From the NCBI GenBank assembly GCA_950097015.1, contig CATNEN010000037.1, positions 4,121,501 to 4,185,500 on the forward strand: DNA of 64,000 nt, in the 5' to 3' direction. Both the position numbers and the translations under genes were made by a program. Within the stretch, counting starts at the first letter, position 1. Every line of letters starts with the position of its first letter. The notes under the pieces were generated by a model. That model searched no databases. It was given only the letters and a program-made list of their open reading frames with translations, and had not been told where the DNA came from. Below are positions 34,719 through 52,262 of this stretch, one piece after another. Source of the stretch: Macrostomum hystrix. Lineage: Eukaryota; Platyhelminthes; Macrostomidae.

Positions 34719-35640
34719 TCACTTCGGAACCCTGTGCGAATGCGTTTCGACAATGGGCCTCGTATTTCCGCGCAGAATGGCAGCGCCCAGATCACAGGAA
34801 GATGCAGCTCTATAGTACCTCAGGAACGAAGGCTCCCAGCGTCTGGACGCAAACCAGGCGTACGTCGTGCCTGTCGCCCAGGACTGCGTATTTGGCGGCT
34901 TTGCGCGCCTCAGACGCGGCAGCCGGAACCTGGCGGAAGCAGACAGAATATGATTAGTAGCGCAGTTTTTCAATGACTGCATCCCAGGTCCTCGGCCGTC
35001 GCCGCTTTACCGATGCAACAGTTAGTCACGTGCCTCTTGGCTCGAGGATCACAGGGAAAACCCGCCTCGCTGAGCAGTCGTGAATGCGGGCGTTCAGCTT
35101 ATCGTGCCGGTGGTGCCGCTAGATGCCGCTGCTGCAGGATAGAGATTGGGTCGTACGTACGTGTCTCCCAAAACGGGTGATTCTTTACAAGCCCGACCTG
35201 GTTGGTCATCTCGAGGTGTACTCCAACAGGATCACTCATCAACGACCACAACAGATGATAGTGGCCCAGGCTTCGCGCGCCAGGCACTATCCTCAGTCCG
35301 TCTACAACCAGCAGCTCATCGGCGCGGCTCCGAGCGCCAAATGTGCGAAGTGTGCGGTTTGTCTGCCGCGACCAACTCCCTCTGGTCAGTTTCCCGGCCC
35401 TTGATGTTATGCGGGTATTGTGTATCGGTATCTTTTGTGTCAATCATATGGCCGATGAACGCCTGGTGGCGCGACTCTTGGAGGCCAGCTGAATTGGGTC
35501 GTCCTTCAAGTGAGTCACACTCAGAAATTAACAATTGCATCGTCGCTCGAATGAACATTGAACGTCCACGTGGCTATCGAGTGCGCGGCCCTGGATGGAG
35601 TCATGGCACGAAAGCTATTCGTTATGCTTTATGAGTCTTT
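34719..35640 (-). pseudogene. degraded retroelement-like remnant
   Basis: On the minus strand about 34770-34930 reads VPAAASEARKAAKYAVLGD, then a segment with CVQTLGAFVPE. This resembles the extreme C-terminal region of some non-LTR or related reverse-transcriptase polyproteins, where an Ala/Glu/Lys helix is followed by ETLG..GPE. Upstream on the same strand the composition stays GC-rich and exon-like to about 35640, but stop codons and shifts occur in all frames. The family is uncertain. Confidence 0.4.
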
Positions 35641-36016
35641 ATGACATGCACTTCCCTAGCTAGCCATCACCTAGATGCTAGATGTTAGATACTATGCAGA
35701 TGCTAGCTAAGCTAGAGAAGTCGCTAGCTGTGCAGGCAATAGAATTAATTTAAGTTTTACGATTTTTCTGTTTTTCTTAACCATAAACAAGCGTTTATCT
35801 CGAGCTGAATCGATATTATGGATAGGGAATTTCAATCCGTGTAACATAGCAACAAGTGTGCATGCGCAAATGTGAGTTATATTTCAGATTTTTTATCCCA
35901 TTTCCGGAGAACATTGGGCAATAAACTATATTCGTGCAGTCGCGCTACATTAAAAAAATATGCCTTGCGTGAATCCACGAAAAAGTGCGAAATTCTAATG
36001 TCTCCTCTCAGTGCAG

Positions 36017-36046
36017 TTAGGGTTAGGGTTAGTGTTAGGGTTAGGG
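36017..36046 (+). repeat. interstitial telomere-like repeat
   Basis: Four TTAGGG units and one TTAGTG unit in tandem (CAGTTAGGGTTAGGGTTAGT and on). Confidence 0.85.
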
Positions 36047-36735
36047 TAACTGCGTGTACATGCCACGAAGCTGTGTCCTATATGCTTGTGCATTGAAGTC
36101 TGCGGGCAACATACAATCATGCTACATCAGGTGTCACAAAAGCTGCTCAGTGCAGAAATAATTAAAGACAGTCACGAGCTCTTCTTTTAGTCTTCCTAAA
36201 GCAGGCACCATCTGCGGTCCCCTCTCTGTGAATCGCTGCATATATGCAGGAGAGTGCTAGTGTAGCTGCGACTAGCAACTGATCTTCTCGCATCCTCGTG
36301 ATATTGAAGGGGCCTTGTAAACACCAACTAAAAATAATAGATGCATGTTGCTGTTCTAGAGTCGTCTCCTACTATCCTTGCCGCTTACTTAAGTCTATCC
36401 GTGCAGTTCCTTTCTTGCTGCGAGCTGCAGGGAGCTCGCTAAAAGAAGAAATGACGCAAGCATGCACACAACACACGTCAGAGTATACGATGAAGCACTA
36501 GCTGTATATAGGGCAAGGAGAAGAAACGGAATAGAAATTGAACGCCACAGATTTAGAGATGAAAGACGCCTGGAAAAGCATTAAGTAGTCCTCGCTATAG
36601 ACTTGCAACAGTTGCTCCTGCAAGCACGCGAGCTTGTCTTTATGAAAAACTGTGATTTGTGCTTGTTCCGGATTAGCAAGCTAAAGCCGCTAATCTACTG
36701 CTAGCTCTTCGTGTCTTTTTTATTGCTTTAATTTC

Positions 36736-37072
36736 TTTAATAATAATAATATTTGCAGCAGAGCCGAGGGCAAAGGACATCATATAGTGACACTAGACCC
36801 GCAGCCAGCGAGGAGGCAATGCTACCCATTCCGCTGATTTCTGAGCACAACGCACACAGGTTGTGTACATCTGCCCTGACTTTCTCGTCGTCAGGCAGTG
36901 TACACTTCACTATGCTTTGGAGGTTGGCCCGCAAGGGTGTAAATTGCACGACAAGCCCCCAAGCCTTCTCTCAGCAGCTGCGCCCCAAATGAATGTGACC
37001 TTGCCACGGAATCGAGCTCAGGGACCTTGATGCGAGAGGCAAGCGTGTTAACCCGTCTGCCACTCAAAGGTC
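36736..37072 (-). mobile_element. tRNA-like SINE, copy 3
   Basis: Minus orientation. The head on the minus strand is GTGGCAGACGGGTTAACACG with GAGCTCGATTCCG, the body has GAGAGAAGGCTTGGGGGCTT and CTGCCTGACGACGAGAAAG, and it ends in GCAAATATTATTATTATTAA. This is the most complete copy, with an ATT-repeat tail. Confidence 0.87.
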
Positions 37073-37635
37073 GGGGGTTCGAATATTTTTTCGATGCCGT
37101 TGCACTTTATCCTGAAGACACTGCAAGCCTAGCCTCGACCAGTTAACTTTAATTTCAACCATCAAAGTTAGCGCAAAACGTCTGCGTTAATTGTTTCGAT
37201 TCAAAGCAATGAGTCAAAGAATAAGTAGTTACAGAAATGAAAACAATTATGAAATATTGCCTATGCAGTAATAAATATAAAAATAACAAATTGTACCATA
37301 CGTTGTCTGCAAATGAAACAATGCCTAGTCAATTACTTGTAGTTTTGCACGAGTTACAGAATTCATATGTCAGAATTCTCACACAAGCTTGTCGAGGAAA
37401 CCTTGATGAAAAAGTATGATGAGAGCGAATTTTCTGACGTGCAAACTGGAACACTTTTTAGCAGGCAAATTTATTTCTGTTCAATAATTTTGTTTTTTTT
37501 TCAATAAAAAGACAATTTCGATGGTTGGGTAAATTGACTAAAACTGACTTGTGCCAGACAAAGCAGCTGATGTACTTGCTTGGGGTCGATCGTTCATAGG
37601 TGACAACACTAAACCCGATACACTGTTATTATTTA

Positions 37636-38080
37636 AGAGGTGGGTGGGATTCTGAGGTGGGTGGGACACTGAGGTGGGTGGGATACTGAGGTGGGTGGGA
37701 TACTGAGGTGGATGGGATACTGAGGTGGGTGGGATACTGAGGTGGGTGGGATACTGAGGTCGATGGGATACTGAGGTGGGTGGGATACTGAGGTGGGTGG
37801 GATACTGAGTTTGGGTGGGATACTGAGGTTGGGTGGGATACTGATGTTGGGTGGGATACTGATGTGGGTGGGATACTGAGGTGGGTGGGATACTGAGGTG
37901 GGTGGGACACTGAAGTGGGTGGGATACTGAGGTGGGTGGGACACTGAAGTGGGTGGGATACTGAGGTGGGTGGGATACTGAGGTGGGCGGGACACTGAGG
38001 TGGATGGGATACTGAAGTGGGTGGGATACTGAGGTGGGTGGGACACTGAAGTGGGTGGGATACTGAGGTGGATGGGATAA
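37636..38080 (+). repeat. 17-bp minisatellite next to SINE copy 4
   Basis: About 25 units of GAGGTGGGTGGGATACT. The array abuts the tail of the SINE at 38080, so it may have expanded from the SINE 3' end or its target. Open frames on the minus strand are artefacts. Confidence 0.9.
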
Positions 38081-38430
38081 TAATAGTAATTGCAAGATGG
38101 CTGCTGGAAATGGTTCATCATTTGGTGACACTAGACCCGCAGCCAGCGAGGAGGCAATTCTGCCAATTTCGCTGGCTCCTGAGCACACACGCACACAGAT
38201 ACCATATTCAGGCACGCACTCACACAGGTGTGTACTTTGTCTTCGTCAGGCAGTGTACAATTTCACTGTGCCTTGGAGGTTGGCCCTTAATGCGCAAATT
38301 GCATGCATGACAAGCCCCCAAGCCTTCTCTACGCGGCTGCGCCCCAAATGAATGTGGCATCGCCACGGAATCGATTTCAGGGACCTTGGTGCGAGTGGCA
38401 AACGTGTTAACCGCTTCTGCAGAGATGCGC
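38080..38430 (-). mobile_element. tRNA-like SINE, copy 4
   Basis: Minus orientation; shares GACACTAGACCCGCAGCCAG (+ strand) and GCGAGGAGGCAAT with copy 3, plus CAAGCCCCCAAGCCTTCTCT and CGGAATCGATTTCAGGGACC. It ends toward the tandem array with AATAGTAATTGC (complement of an ATT-type tail). Confidence 0.85.
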
Positions 38431-38769
38431 TCTGCGTTAAACGCGTTAAACTAGGAAAAAGTTTAAAATGTTAATTTTATTTATGCTTAAATCAACAGAG
38501 AAGCAGTACAACACAGGGAAAAAATCTATGAATTTCGAGAGATCAGTCAGGATAGCTAAACAACTGACACAAGCCCATCTTGTGTAATATAGCAAGGGCA
38601 GCGCAGAGAAATAATTTTTGACCTCTAATAACCTATGCTTTTTCTTTTAAACCGCGTGGAGGGAAACATTTTTATTTATACTCGTAGTTTGAATTCTAGT
38701 ACGCAAAAACTAATTCACTATGCACTCTAAAATAGAAAATTACAAAAACAGCTTAGTGATAAATGAAGA

Positions 38770-38962
38770 ATCAGGCGATGAACCTGAAGAACCAGGAGTT
38801 GGCCTGAAGGAATCAGGGGATGACCTGAAGAACCTAGGGGATGACCTGAAGAACCAGTGGATGACCTGAAAAATCAGAGGATGAACTGAAGAATCAGGGG
38901 ATGAACTGAAGAATCAGGGGATGAACTGAAGAACCAGTGGATGAACTGAAGAATCAGACGAT
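38770..38962 (+). repeat. 20-bp degenerate tandem repeat
   Basis: About nine units around GAATCAGGGGATGAACTGAA. It lies just downstream of the tandem-C2 gene's stop codon (39063, minus strand). Confidence 0.85.
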
Positions 38963-39062
38963 GGCCTGATATTTTCTAAGTGTCCTAGTGCCGAACTTCC
39001 TATTCAACTTCCTCATTCTGAACTCCATGATCTGAGCTGACCTCCTCACAGTCCCTATGGCT

Positions 39063-45468
<6,406 letters not shown>

Positions 45469-45967
45469 CTGACGAACGAGCTGGGTGCGATGCGGAGTCG
45501 GGATGTGAGTACAGAGGACCTTTGTTTTAAAGCGAACACGCGGCTTCCACAGCACTCTTTCATTGGCTGTCAGGGCCTTCCCAATTATCCCCTTTTCTCT
45601 TACCCACTGGCAACAATTTTTTACTGTCTCTCTCTCTCTTCCGGCAGCTGAGACTAAAGCATTCAGTTCGGTCGGAGAAGCATCATCTGGATGGGACTAG
45701 AACAGTGAGACAGACAGCCAGAATTCAATGAGTGAGCCGAAACTAATTCATACAGTTTAGTTTTGTTGGCGTCAAATTGTTTAGAGACGCATAATGCGAG
45801 TGAAACAGCTCTCTGTGTGCCTCCGCTAGCTATTTGGAGGGCTAGGGGAATGGCAACGGCACTAGTGGGTCGCACAGCAGTTAGAGCGCTAGTCTATGAC
45901 ACATAGACATTGTCTTGCAAGCGGCAGTTTTAAGGCCTTAATACTAGGCCTTTAAGGCCTACGCTAC
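45469..45967. other. region upstream of the tandem-C2 gene exon
   Basis: Presumably intron or 5' flank. At about 45866-45910 GGGTCGCACAGCAGTTAGAG and a perfect hairpin (GTCTATG ACA CATAGAC) resemble the D arm and anticodon arm of a tRNA, so a tRNA-derived fragment may sit here. No gene seen. Confidence 0.4.
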
Positions 45968-46382
45968 TTGCTAGCGAAATGTAATACTACAGGTACTGCT
46001 TGCCAGCAAAATGTAATACTACACGTACTACTTGCTAGCGAAATGTAATACTACACGTACTAATTGCCAGCAAAATGTAATACTACAGGTACTGCTTGCC
46101 AGCAAAATGTAATACTACACGTACTATTTGCCAGCAAAATGTAATACTACACGAACTACTTGCCAGCAAAATGTAATACTACACGTACTACTTGCTAGCA
46201 AAATGTAATACTACACGTACTATTTGCCAGCAAAATGTAATACTACACGAACTACTTGCCAGCAAAATGTAATACTACACGTACTGCTTGCCAGCAAAAT
46301 GTAATACGACACGTACTACTTGCCAGCAAAATGTAATACTACACGTACTACTTGCCGGCAAAATGTAATACTACACGTACTG
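45968..46382. repeat. 32-bp minisatellite
   Basis: About 13 units of CAAAATGTAATACTACACGT plus ACTACTTGCCAG. Confidence 0.92.
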
Positions 46383-47031
46383 GCATTAGGCCGACAACCT
46401 GGTTCGCAAGAGCGCAGAGACCCTGATGGCTAAATTTTCCAGAATAAACCCAAAATTTCAAAAGAATTTCAAAAATGTCATTCTTACTTCTGGTCGTTTG
46501 CTGCGGGTTCTCAAACTCGTAACTCACACGTATTCGGCGTGGTATCTATCATAGTTCCTTTAATTGCATGAAATTGACTCTTCGCAAAATAAGAGACGGA
46601 ATCACTCACGCAAAGCTTAAGTGAGGCGGCGGGGGTGGGTGAAAGCGAGAGAGACAGCCAATCACGCGAGCCGGGGGTGTGAAAACACTACTCAAGGTAG
46701 GGTGAGAGAGTGATGGTACAATCGCTATTGCAAGCGGAGGGCACGATTCACAACGATACAATCTGAGTCCTTTTCTGTTTTAGGTGAATCGATTGAAGCG
46801 ATAGTTTTACCTAACCCAGTTAGGCCACATGTACAGCCAGTGGGCCAGTGGCACAGCAGCAGCTATTGCACGGCGCTTCAAACTGCTGCGTACAGCTGAT
46901 CAATCGATGGACTGGGTGGCGTTACTATTGTTGAGCGTGTATTTTTGAGCCGAGTCTGTTTGGGCATCCTAAGAAAGCCACCAAGAATTACTGGTCTGAT
47001 AACAAAGCCGAAATTCGGTTTTCCCATACTG
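46383..47031. other. spacer between arrays; second SINE-like copy
   Basis: Contains at 46822-46905 GGCCACATGTACAGCCAG and GCAGCAGCTATTGCACGGCG, shared with 28630-28690 and, in reverse orientation, 53690-53880. No gene seen. Confidence 0.5.
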
Positions 47032-48192
47032 AAGGCGCTCCCTTTGTTGTCACCTCGACAGTAGCAAAAGCAGACCTTGCTCCTGAAGGCGCTCCCTTTG
47101 TTGTCACCTCGACAGTAGCAAAAGCAGACCTTGCTCCTGAAGGCGCTCCCTTTGTTGTCACCTCGACAGTAGCAAAAGCAGACCTTGCTCCTGAAGGCGC
47201 TCCCTTTGTTGTCACCTCGACAGTAGCAAAAGCAGACCTTGCTCCTGAAGGCGCTCCCTTTGTTGTCACCTCGACAGTAGCAAAAGCAGACCTTGCTCCT
47301 GAAGGCGCTCCCTTTGTTGTCACCTCGACAATAGCAAAAGCAGACCTTGCTCCTGAAGGCGCTCCTTTGTTGTCACCTCGACAATAGCAAAAGCAGACCT
47401 TGCTCCTGAAGGCGCTCCCTTTGTTGTCACCTCGACAATAGCAAAAGCAGACCTTGCTCCTGAAGGCGCTCCTTTGTTGTCACCTCGACAATAGCAAAAG
47501 CAGACCTTGCTCCTGAAGGCGCTCCCTTTGTTGTCACCTCGACAATAGCAAAAGCAGACCTTGCTCCTGAAGGCGCTCCCTTTGTTGTCACCTCGACAGT
47601 AGCAAAAGCAGACCTTGCTCCTGAAGGCGCTCCCTTTGTTGTCACCTCGACAGTAGCAAAAGCAGACCTTGCTCCTGAAGGCGCTCCCTTTGTTGTCACC
47701 TCGACAGTAGCAAAAGCAGACCTTGCTCCTGAAGGCGCTCCCTTTGTTGTCACCTCGACAGTAGCAAAAGCAGACCTTGCTCCTGAAGGCGCTCCCTTTG
47801 TTGTCACCTCGACAGTAGCAAAAGTAGACCTTGCTCCTGAAGGCGCTCCCTTTGTTGTCACCTCGACAGTAGCAAAAGTAGACCTTGCTCCTGAAGGCGC
47901 TCCCTTTGTTGTCACCTCGACAATAGCAAAAGCAGACCTTGCTCCTGAAGGCGCTCCCTTTGTTGTCACCTCGACAGCAGCAAAAGCAGACCTTGCTCCT
48001 GAAGGCGCTCCCTTTGTTGTCACCTCGACAATAGCAAAAGCAGACCTTGCTCCTGAAGGCGCTCCCTTTGTTGTCACCTCGACAGCAGCAAAAGCAGACC
48101 TTGCTCCTGAAGGCGCTCCCTTTGTTGTCACCTCGACAATAGCAAAAGCAGACCTTGCTCCTGAAGGCGCTCCCTTTGTTGTCACCTCGACA
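47032..48192. repeat. 54-bp minisatellite
   Basis: About 21 units of GCGCTCCCTTTGTTGTCACC, TCGACAGTAGCAAAAGCAGA, CCTTGCTCCTGAAG. Units are almost identical (AGTAGC, AATAGC and AGCAGC variants), indicating recent expansion or homogenisation. The period is a multiple of three, so the minus strand is open for up to 304 codons (ARSAFATVEVTTKGAPSG repeats). Two units lack one base and break that frame, so I treat it as non-coding. Confidence 0.93.
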
Positions 48193-48885
48193 ATTGGAAA
48201 TCGCTGATGAAGAGTCTAAAGTGCAACAAGCCAAAAATGGCTCAGCTTCTTTCGTTTAAAAAAGTGCGAAATTGTTGTCGGTTCTTCACAAAGGCCATGA
48301 GTGCATCTCCTAATGCGCTGTTTCCGCGCATGTTGACGGTGCTGTCAAAACTTCTAGGGGGCTTACAGAACAAGCGAAGCGGCTGAGAGTTGCGCGCACC
48401 TGTTTCAGGTGTGTCTTTCAAGGCCTGAGGGGCTTCGATTTTGCACTGATTTCTTACTCAATTCTTTTTCCTGCAGGTCTGCGGGATGCTCGGAAGACTT
48501 ACGTGTCGTGTTAGAGTTTACACGACATCAATAATGCATTCACCGCAATGCTGAAAATGCAAGAAAATCGATATTGAAGACCGAGACCAATTTGGAATGG
48601 CCTTTCACGCTAAGCATTATAATTGCGGGCTGACTCAAATGATCGAATGACAGTTGAACTAGCACATAGCTCCTGCTATAGGGTAGTGCAGAGTGCTAAT
48701 TAAAATGGCTTGCAATTGCAATTGCAATGAATGAGCTAGTCACGAACTCATTCGTAACAAAAATTAAGCTACATAAACACGCTCGTGCATTGGCTGGAAA
48801 CGCCTAGCTGAAAAAATATAACGCAAAAGCTGCATTGGAAATGCATGTAAGGTACAGCTTGGTGTTAATTTCATGGAATGCATAG
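48193..48885. other. spacer between two large arrays
   Basis: Unique sequence; no gene, RNA or repeat that I can support. Confidence 0.5.
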
Positions 48886-51590
48886 ATTGGGGATTAGATT
48901 GGAGGGGATTACATTGGAGGGGATTGCTTGGAGGGGATTATATTGGAAGGGATTAGATTTGAGGGGATTGCTTGAAGGGGATTAGATTGGAGGGGATTGC
49001 TTGGAGGGGATTATATTGGAAGGGATTAGATTTGAGGGGATTACATTGGAGGGGATTGCTTGGAGGGGATTATATTGGAAGGGATTAGATTTGAGGGGAT
49101 TGCTTGAAGGGGATTAGATTGGAGGGGATTGCTTGAAGGGGATTAGATTGGAGGGGATTGCTTGGAGGGGATTAGATTGGAGGGGATTGCTTGGAGGGGA
49201 TTAGATTGGAAGGGATTAGATTTGAGGGAATAGATAGGAGGGGATTGCTTGAAGGGGATTGCTTGGAGGGGATTAGATTGGAGGGGATTGCTTGAAGGGG
49301 ATTAGATTGGAGGGGATTGCTTGAAGGGGATTAGATTGGAGGGGATTGCTTGGAGGGGATTATATTGGAAGGGATTAGATTTGAGGGGATAGATAGGAGG
49401 GGATTGCTTGAAGGGGATTGCTTGGAGGGGATTGCTTGGAGGGGATTAGATTGGAGGGGATTGCTTGGAGGGGATTAGATTGGAGGGGATTGCTTGGAGG
49501 GGATTAGATTGGAGGGGATTGCTTGGAGGGGATTAGATTGGAGGGGATTGCTTGGAGGGGATTAGATTGGAAGGGATTAGATTTGAGGGAATAGATAGGA
49601 GGGGATTGCTTGAAGGGGATTGCTTGGAGGGGATTGCTTGGAGGGGATTAGATTTGAGGGGATAGATAGGAGGGGATTGCTTGAAGGGGATTGCTTGGAG
49701 GGGATTGCTTGGAGGGGATTAGATTGGAGGGGATTGCTTGAAGGGGATAGATTGGAGGGGATTGCTTGGAGGGGATTAGATTTGAGGGGATAGATAGGAG
49801 GGGATTGCTTGGAGGGGATTGCTTGGAGGGGATTGCTTGGAGGGGATTAGATTGGAGGGGATTAGATTGGAGGGGATTAGATTTGAGGGGATAGATAGGA
49901 GGGGATTGCTTTGAGGGGATTAGATTGGAGGGGATTGCTTGGAGGGGATTAGATTGGAGGGGATTGGTTGGAGGGGATTAGATTTGAGGGGATTGCTTGG
50001 AGGGGATTAGATTGGAGGGGATTAGATTGGAGGGGATTAGATTTGAGGGGATAGATAGGAGGGGATTGCTTTGAGGGGATTAGATTGGAGGGGATTGCTT
50101 GGAGGGGATTAGATTGGAGGGGATTGGTTGGAGGGGATTGCTTGGAGGGGATTAGATTGGAAGGGATTAGATTGGAGGGGATTAGATTTGAGGGGATAGA
50201 TAGGAGGGGATTGCTTTGAGGGGATTAGATTGGAGGGGATTGCTTGGAGCGGATTAGATTGGAAGGGATTAGATTGGAGGGGATTAGATTTGAGGGGATA
50301 GATAGGAGGGGATTGCTTTGAGGGGATTAGATTGGAGGGGATTGCTTGGAGGGGATTAGATTGGAGGGGATTGGTTGGAGGGGATTAGATTTGAGGGGAT
50401 TGCTTGGAGGGGATTAGATTGGAGGGGATTAGATTGGAGGGGATTAGATTTGAGGGGATAGATAGGAGGGGATTGCTTTGAGGGGATTAGATTGGAGGGG
50501 ATTGCTTGGAGGGGATTAGATTGGAGGGGATTGGTTGGAGGGGATTGCTTGGAGGGGATTGCTTGGAGGGGATTAGATTTGAGGGGATAGATAGGAGGGG
50601 ATTGCTTGAAGGGGAATGCTTGGAGGGGATTGCTTGGAGGGGATTAGATTGGAGGGGATTGCTTGGAGGGGATTAGATTGGAGGGGATTGGTTGGAGGGG
50701 ATTAGATTGGAGGGGATTGCTTGGAGGGGATTAGATTGGAGGGGATTGCTTGGAGGGGATTAGATTGGAGGGGATTAGATTGGAGGGGATTAGATTGGAG
50801 GGGATTAGATTGGAGGGGATTAGATTGGAGGGGATTGCTTGGAGGGGATTAGATTGGAGGGGATTAGATTGGAGGGGATTGCTTGGAGGGGATTAGATTG
50901 GAGGGGATTGCTTGGAGGGGATTAGATTGGAGGGGATTGCTTGGAGGGGATTAGATTGGAGGGGATTGCTTGAAGGGGATAGATAGGAGGGGATTGCTTG
51001 AAGGGGATTGCTTGGAGGGGATTGCTTGGAGGGGATTAGATTGGAGGGGATTGGTTGGAGGGGATTAGATTGCAGGGGATTGCTTGGAGGGGATTAGATT
51101 GGAAGGGATTAGATTTGAGGGGATAGATAGGAGGGGATTGCTTGAAGGGGATTGCTAGGACGGGATTGCTTGGAGGGGATTAGATTTGAGGGGATAGATA
51201 GGAGGGGATTGCTTGAAGGGGATTGCTTGGAGGGGATTGCTTGGAGGGGATAGATTGGAGGGGATAGATTGGAGGGGATAGATTGGAGGGGATAGATTGG
51301 AGGGGATAGATTGGAGTGGATAGATTGGAGGCGATAGATTGGAGGGGATAGATTGGAGGAGATAGATTGGAGGAGATAGATTGGAGGGGATAGATTGGAG
51401 TGGATGGATTGGAGGGGATAGATTGGAGGGGATAGATTGGAGGGGATAGATTGGAGGGGATAGATTGGAGGGGATAGATTGGAGGGGATAGCTTGGAGGG
51501 AATCGATTGAAGCGGATTGCATTGATATAGTTTGGGGAGAATGGATTGGAGAGGATTGCATCGAGAGGACAGATTGGAGGGGATAGGTTG
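48886..51590. repeat. 2.7-kb array of 15-bp units
   Basis: About 175 units of GGAGGGGATTAGATT, GGAGGGGATTGCTTG and GGAGGGGATAGATTG types, arranged in partly repeated higher-order blocks (for example the block TTTGAGGGGATAGATAGGAG recurs about every 150-250 bp). The right end at 51240-51480 is a simpler run of the ATAGATT type. Long minus-strand frames are artefacts. Confidence 0.95.
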
Positions 51591-52262
51591 GTTATTAAAA
51601 GGTTTGGTGGGACTATGCGCCCCTTTTTAGATTTCAAGTATCGACCTATTTGCGGACACGCACGTGCATCTTGCTGTTGCTAAGGCTGGATGTAGGTTAA
51701 GCATTTTGAAATTTCATTGTTCTCATAAGAGTATTTAATTTCGTAACGTACTCCTTTGTTGCTCCCCGGATATTGTTGCTTATTAAAAATGTAGAAACAA
51801 TTGAAAATGCAATGTCGAAATTGCGAGGGAGAAATGCTGTGGGTAATTTGACCAAAAGAAGTAACTCCTTCATGAATCCACAACTGGTGCTCTCAAGTTA
51901 TACCGAATGACCAAGTGATTCACATCGGTTCTCAGTCGGCCCTATTTATTTAGCCATCGAGTGAGCAGGAAAATATGCAAAGATTCATTATTTAATGAAG
52001 CAATATTTGCTAGCCGAATATCCTACTGACAGTAGAAATAGCGGGTGATTGAGGAGATTAAGCACGCAGTGGACGATGCAAATGAAAATGAAATCTATTG
52101 GCACACTAAGCCATGGCGAGTAGCGTCTTCCATCTTCATGGGATTCCCTAAGATACTTTCATGACAGTTCACGCTACTAAATTTACTGGTAATGACAATA
52201 GGTTGATAATTTACACAAGTAACAGTCTAAAAAATAAAATAGCGAATTCAAGTCGCTTTTCC
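51591..52262. other. spacer downstream of the unrecognised gene
   Basis: AT-rich; no feature supported apart from possible 3' UTR of the minus-strand gene. Confidence 0.45.

Noticed and set aside
47320-48234. 304-codon minus-strand frame encoding Cys-rich repeats
   Set aside because: It is a frame artefact of the 54-bp array; different frames are open in different parts because two units lack a base.
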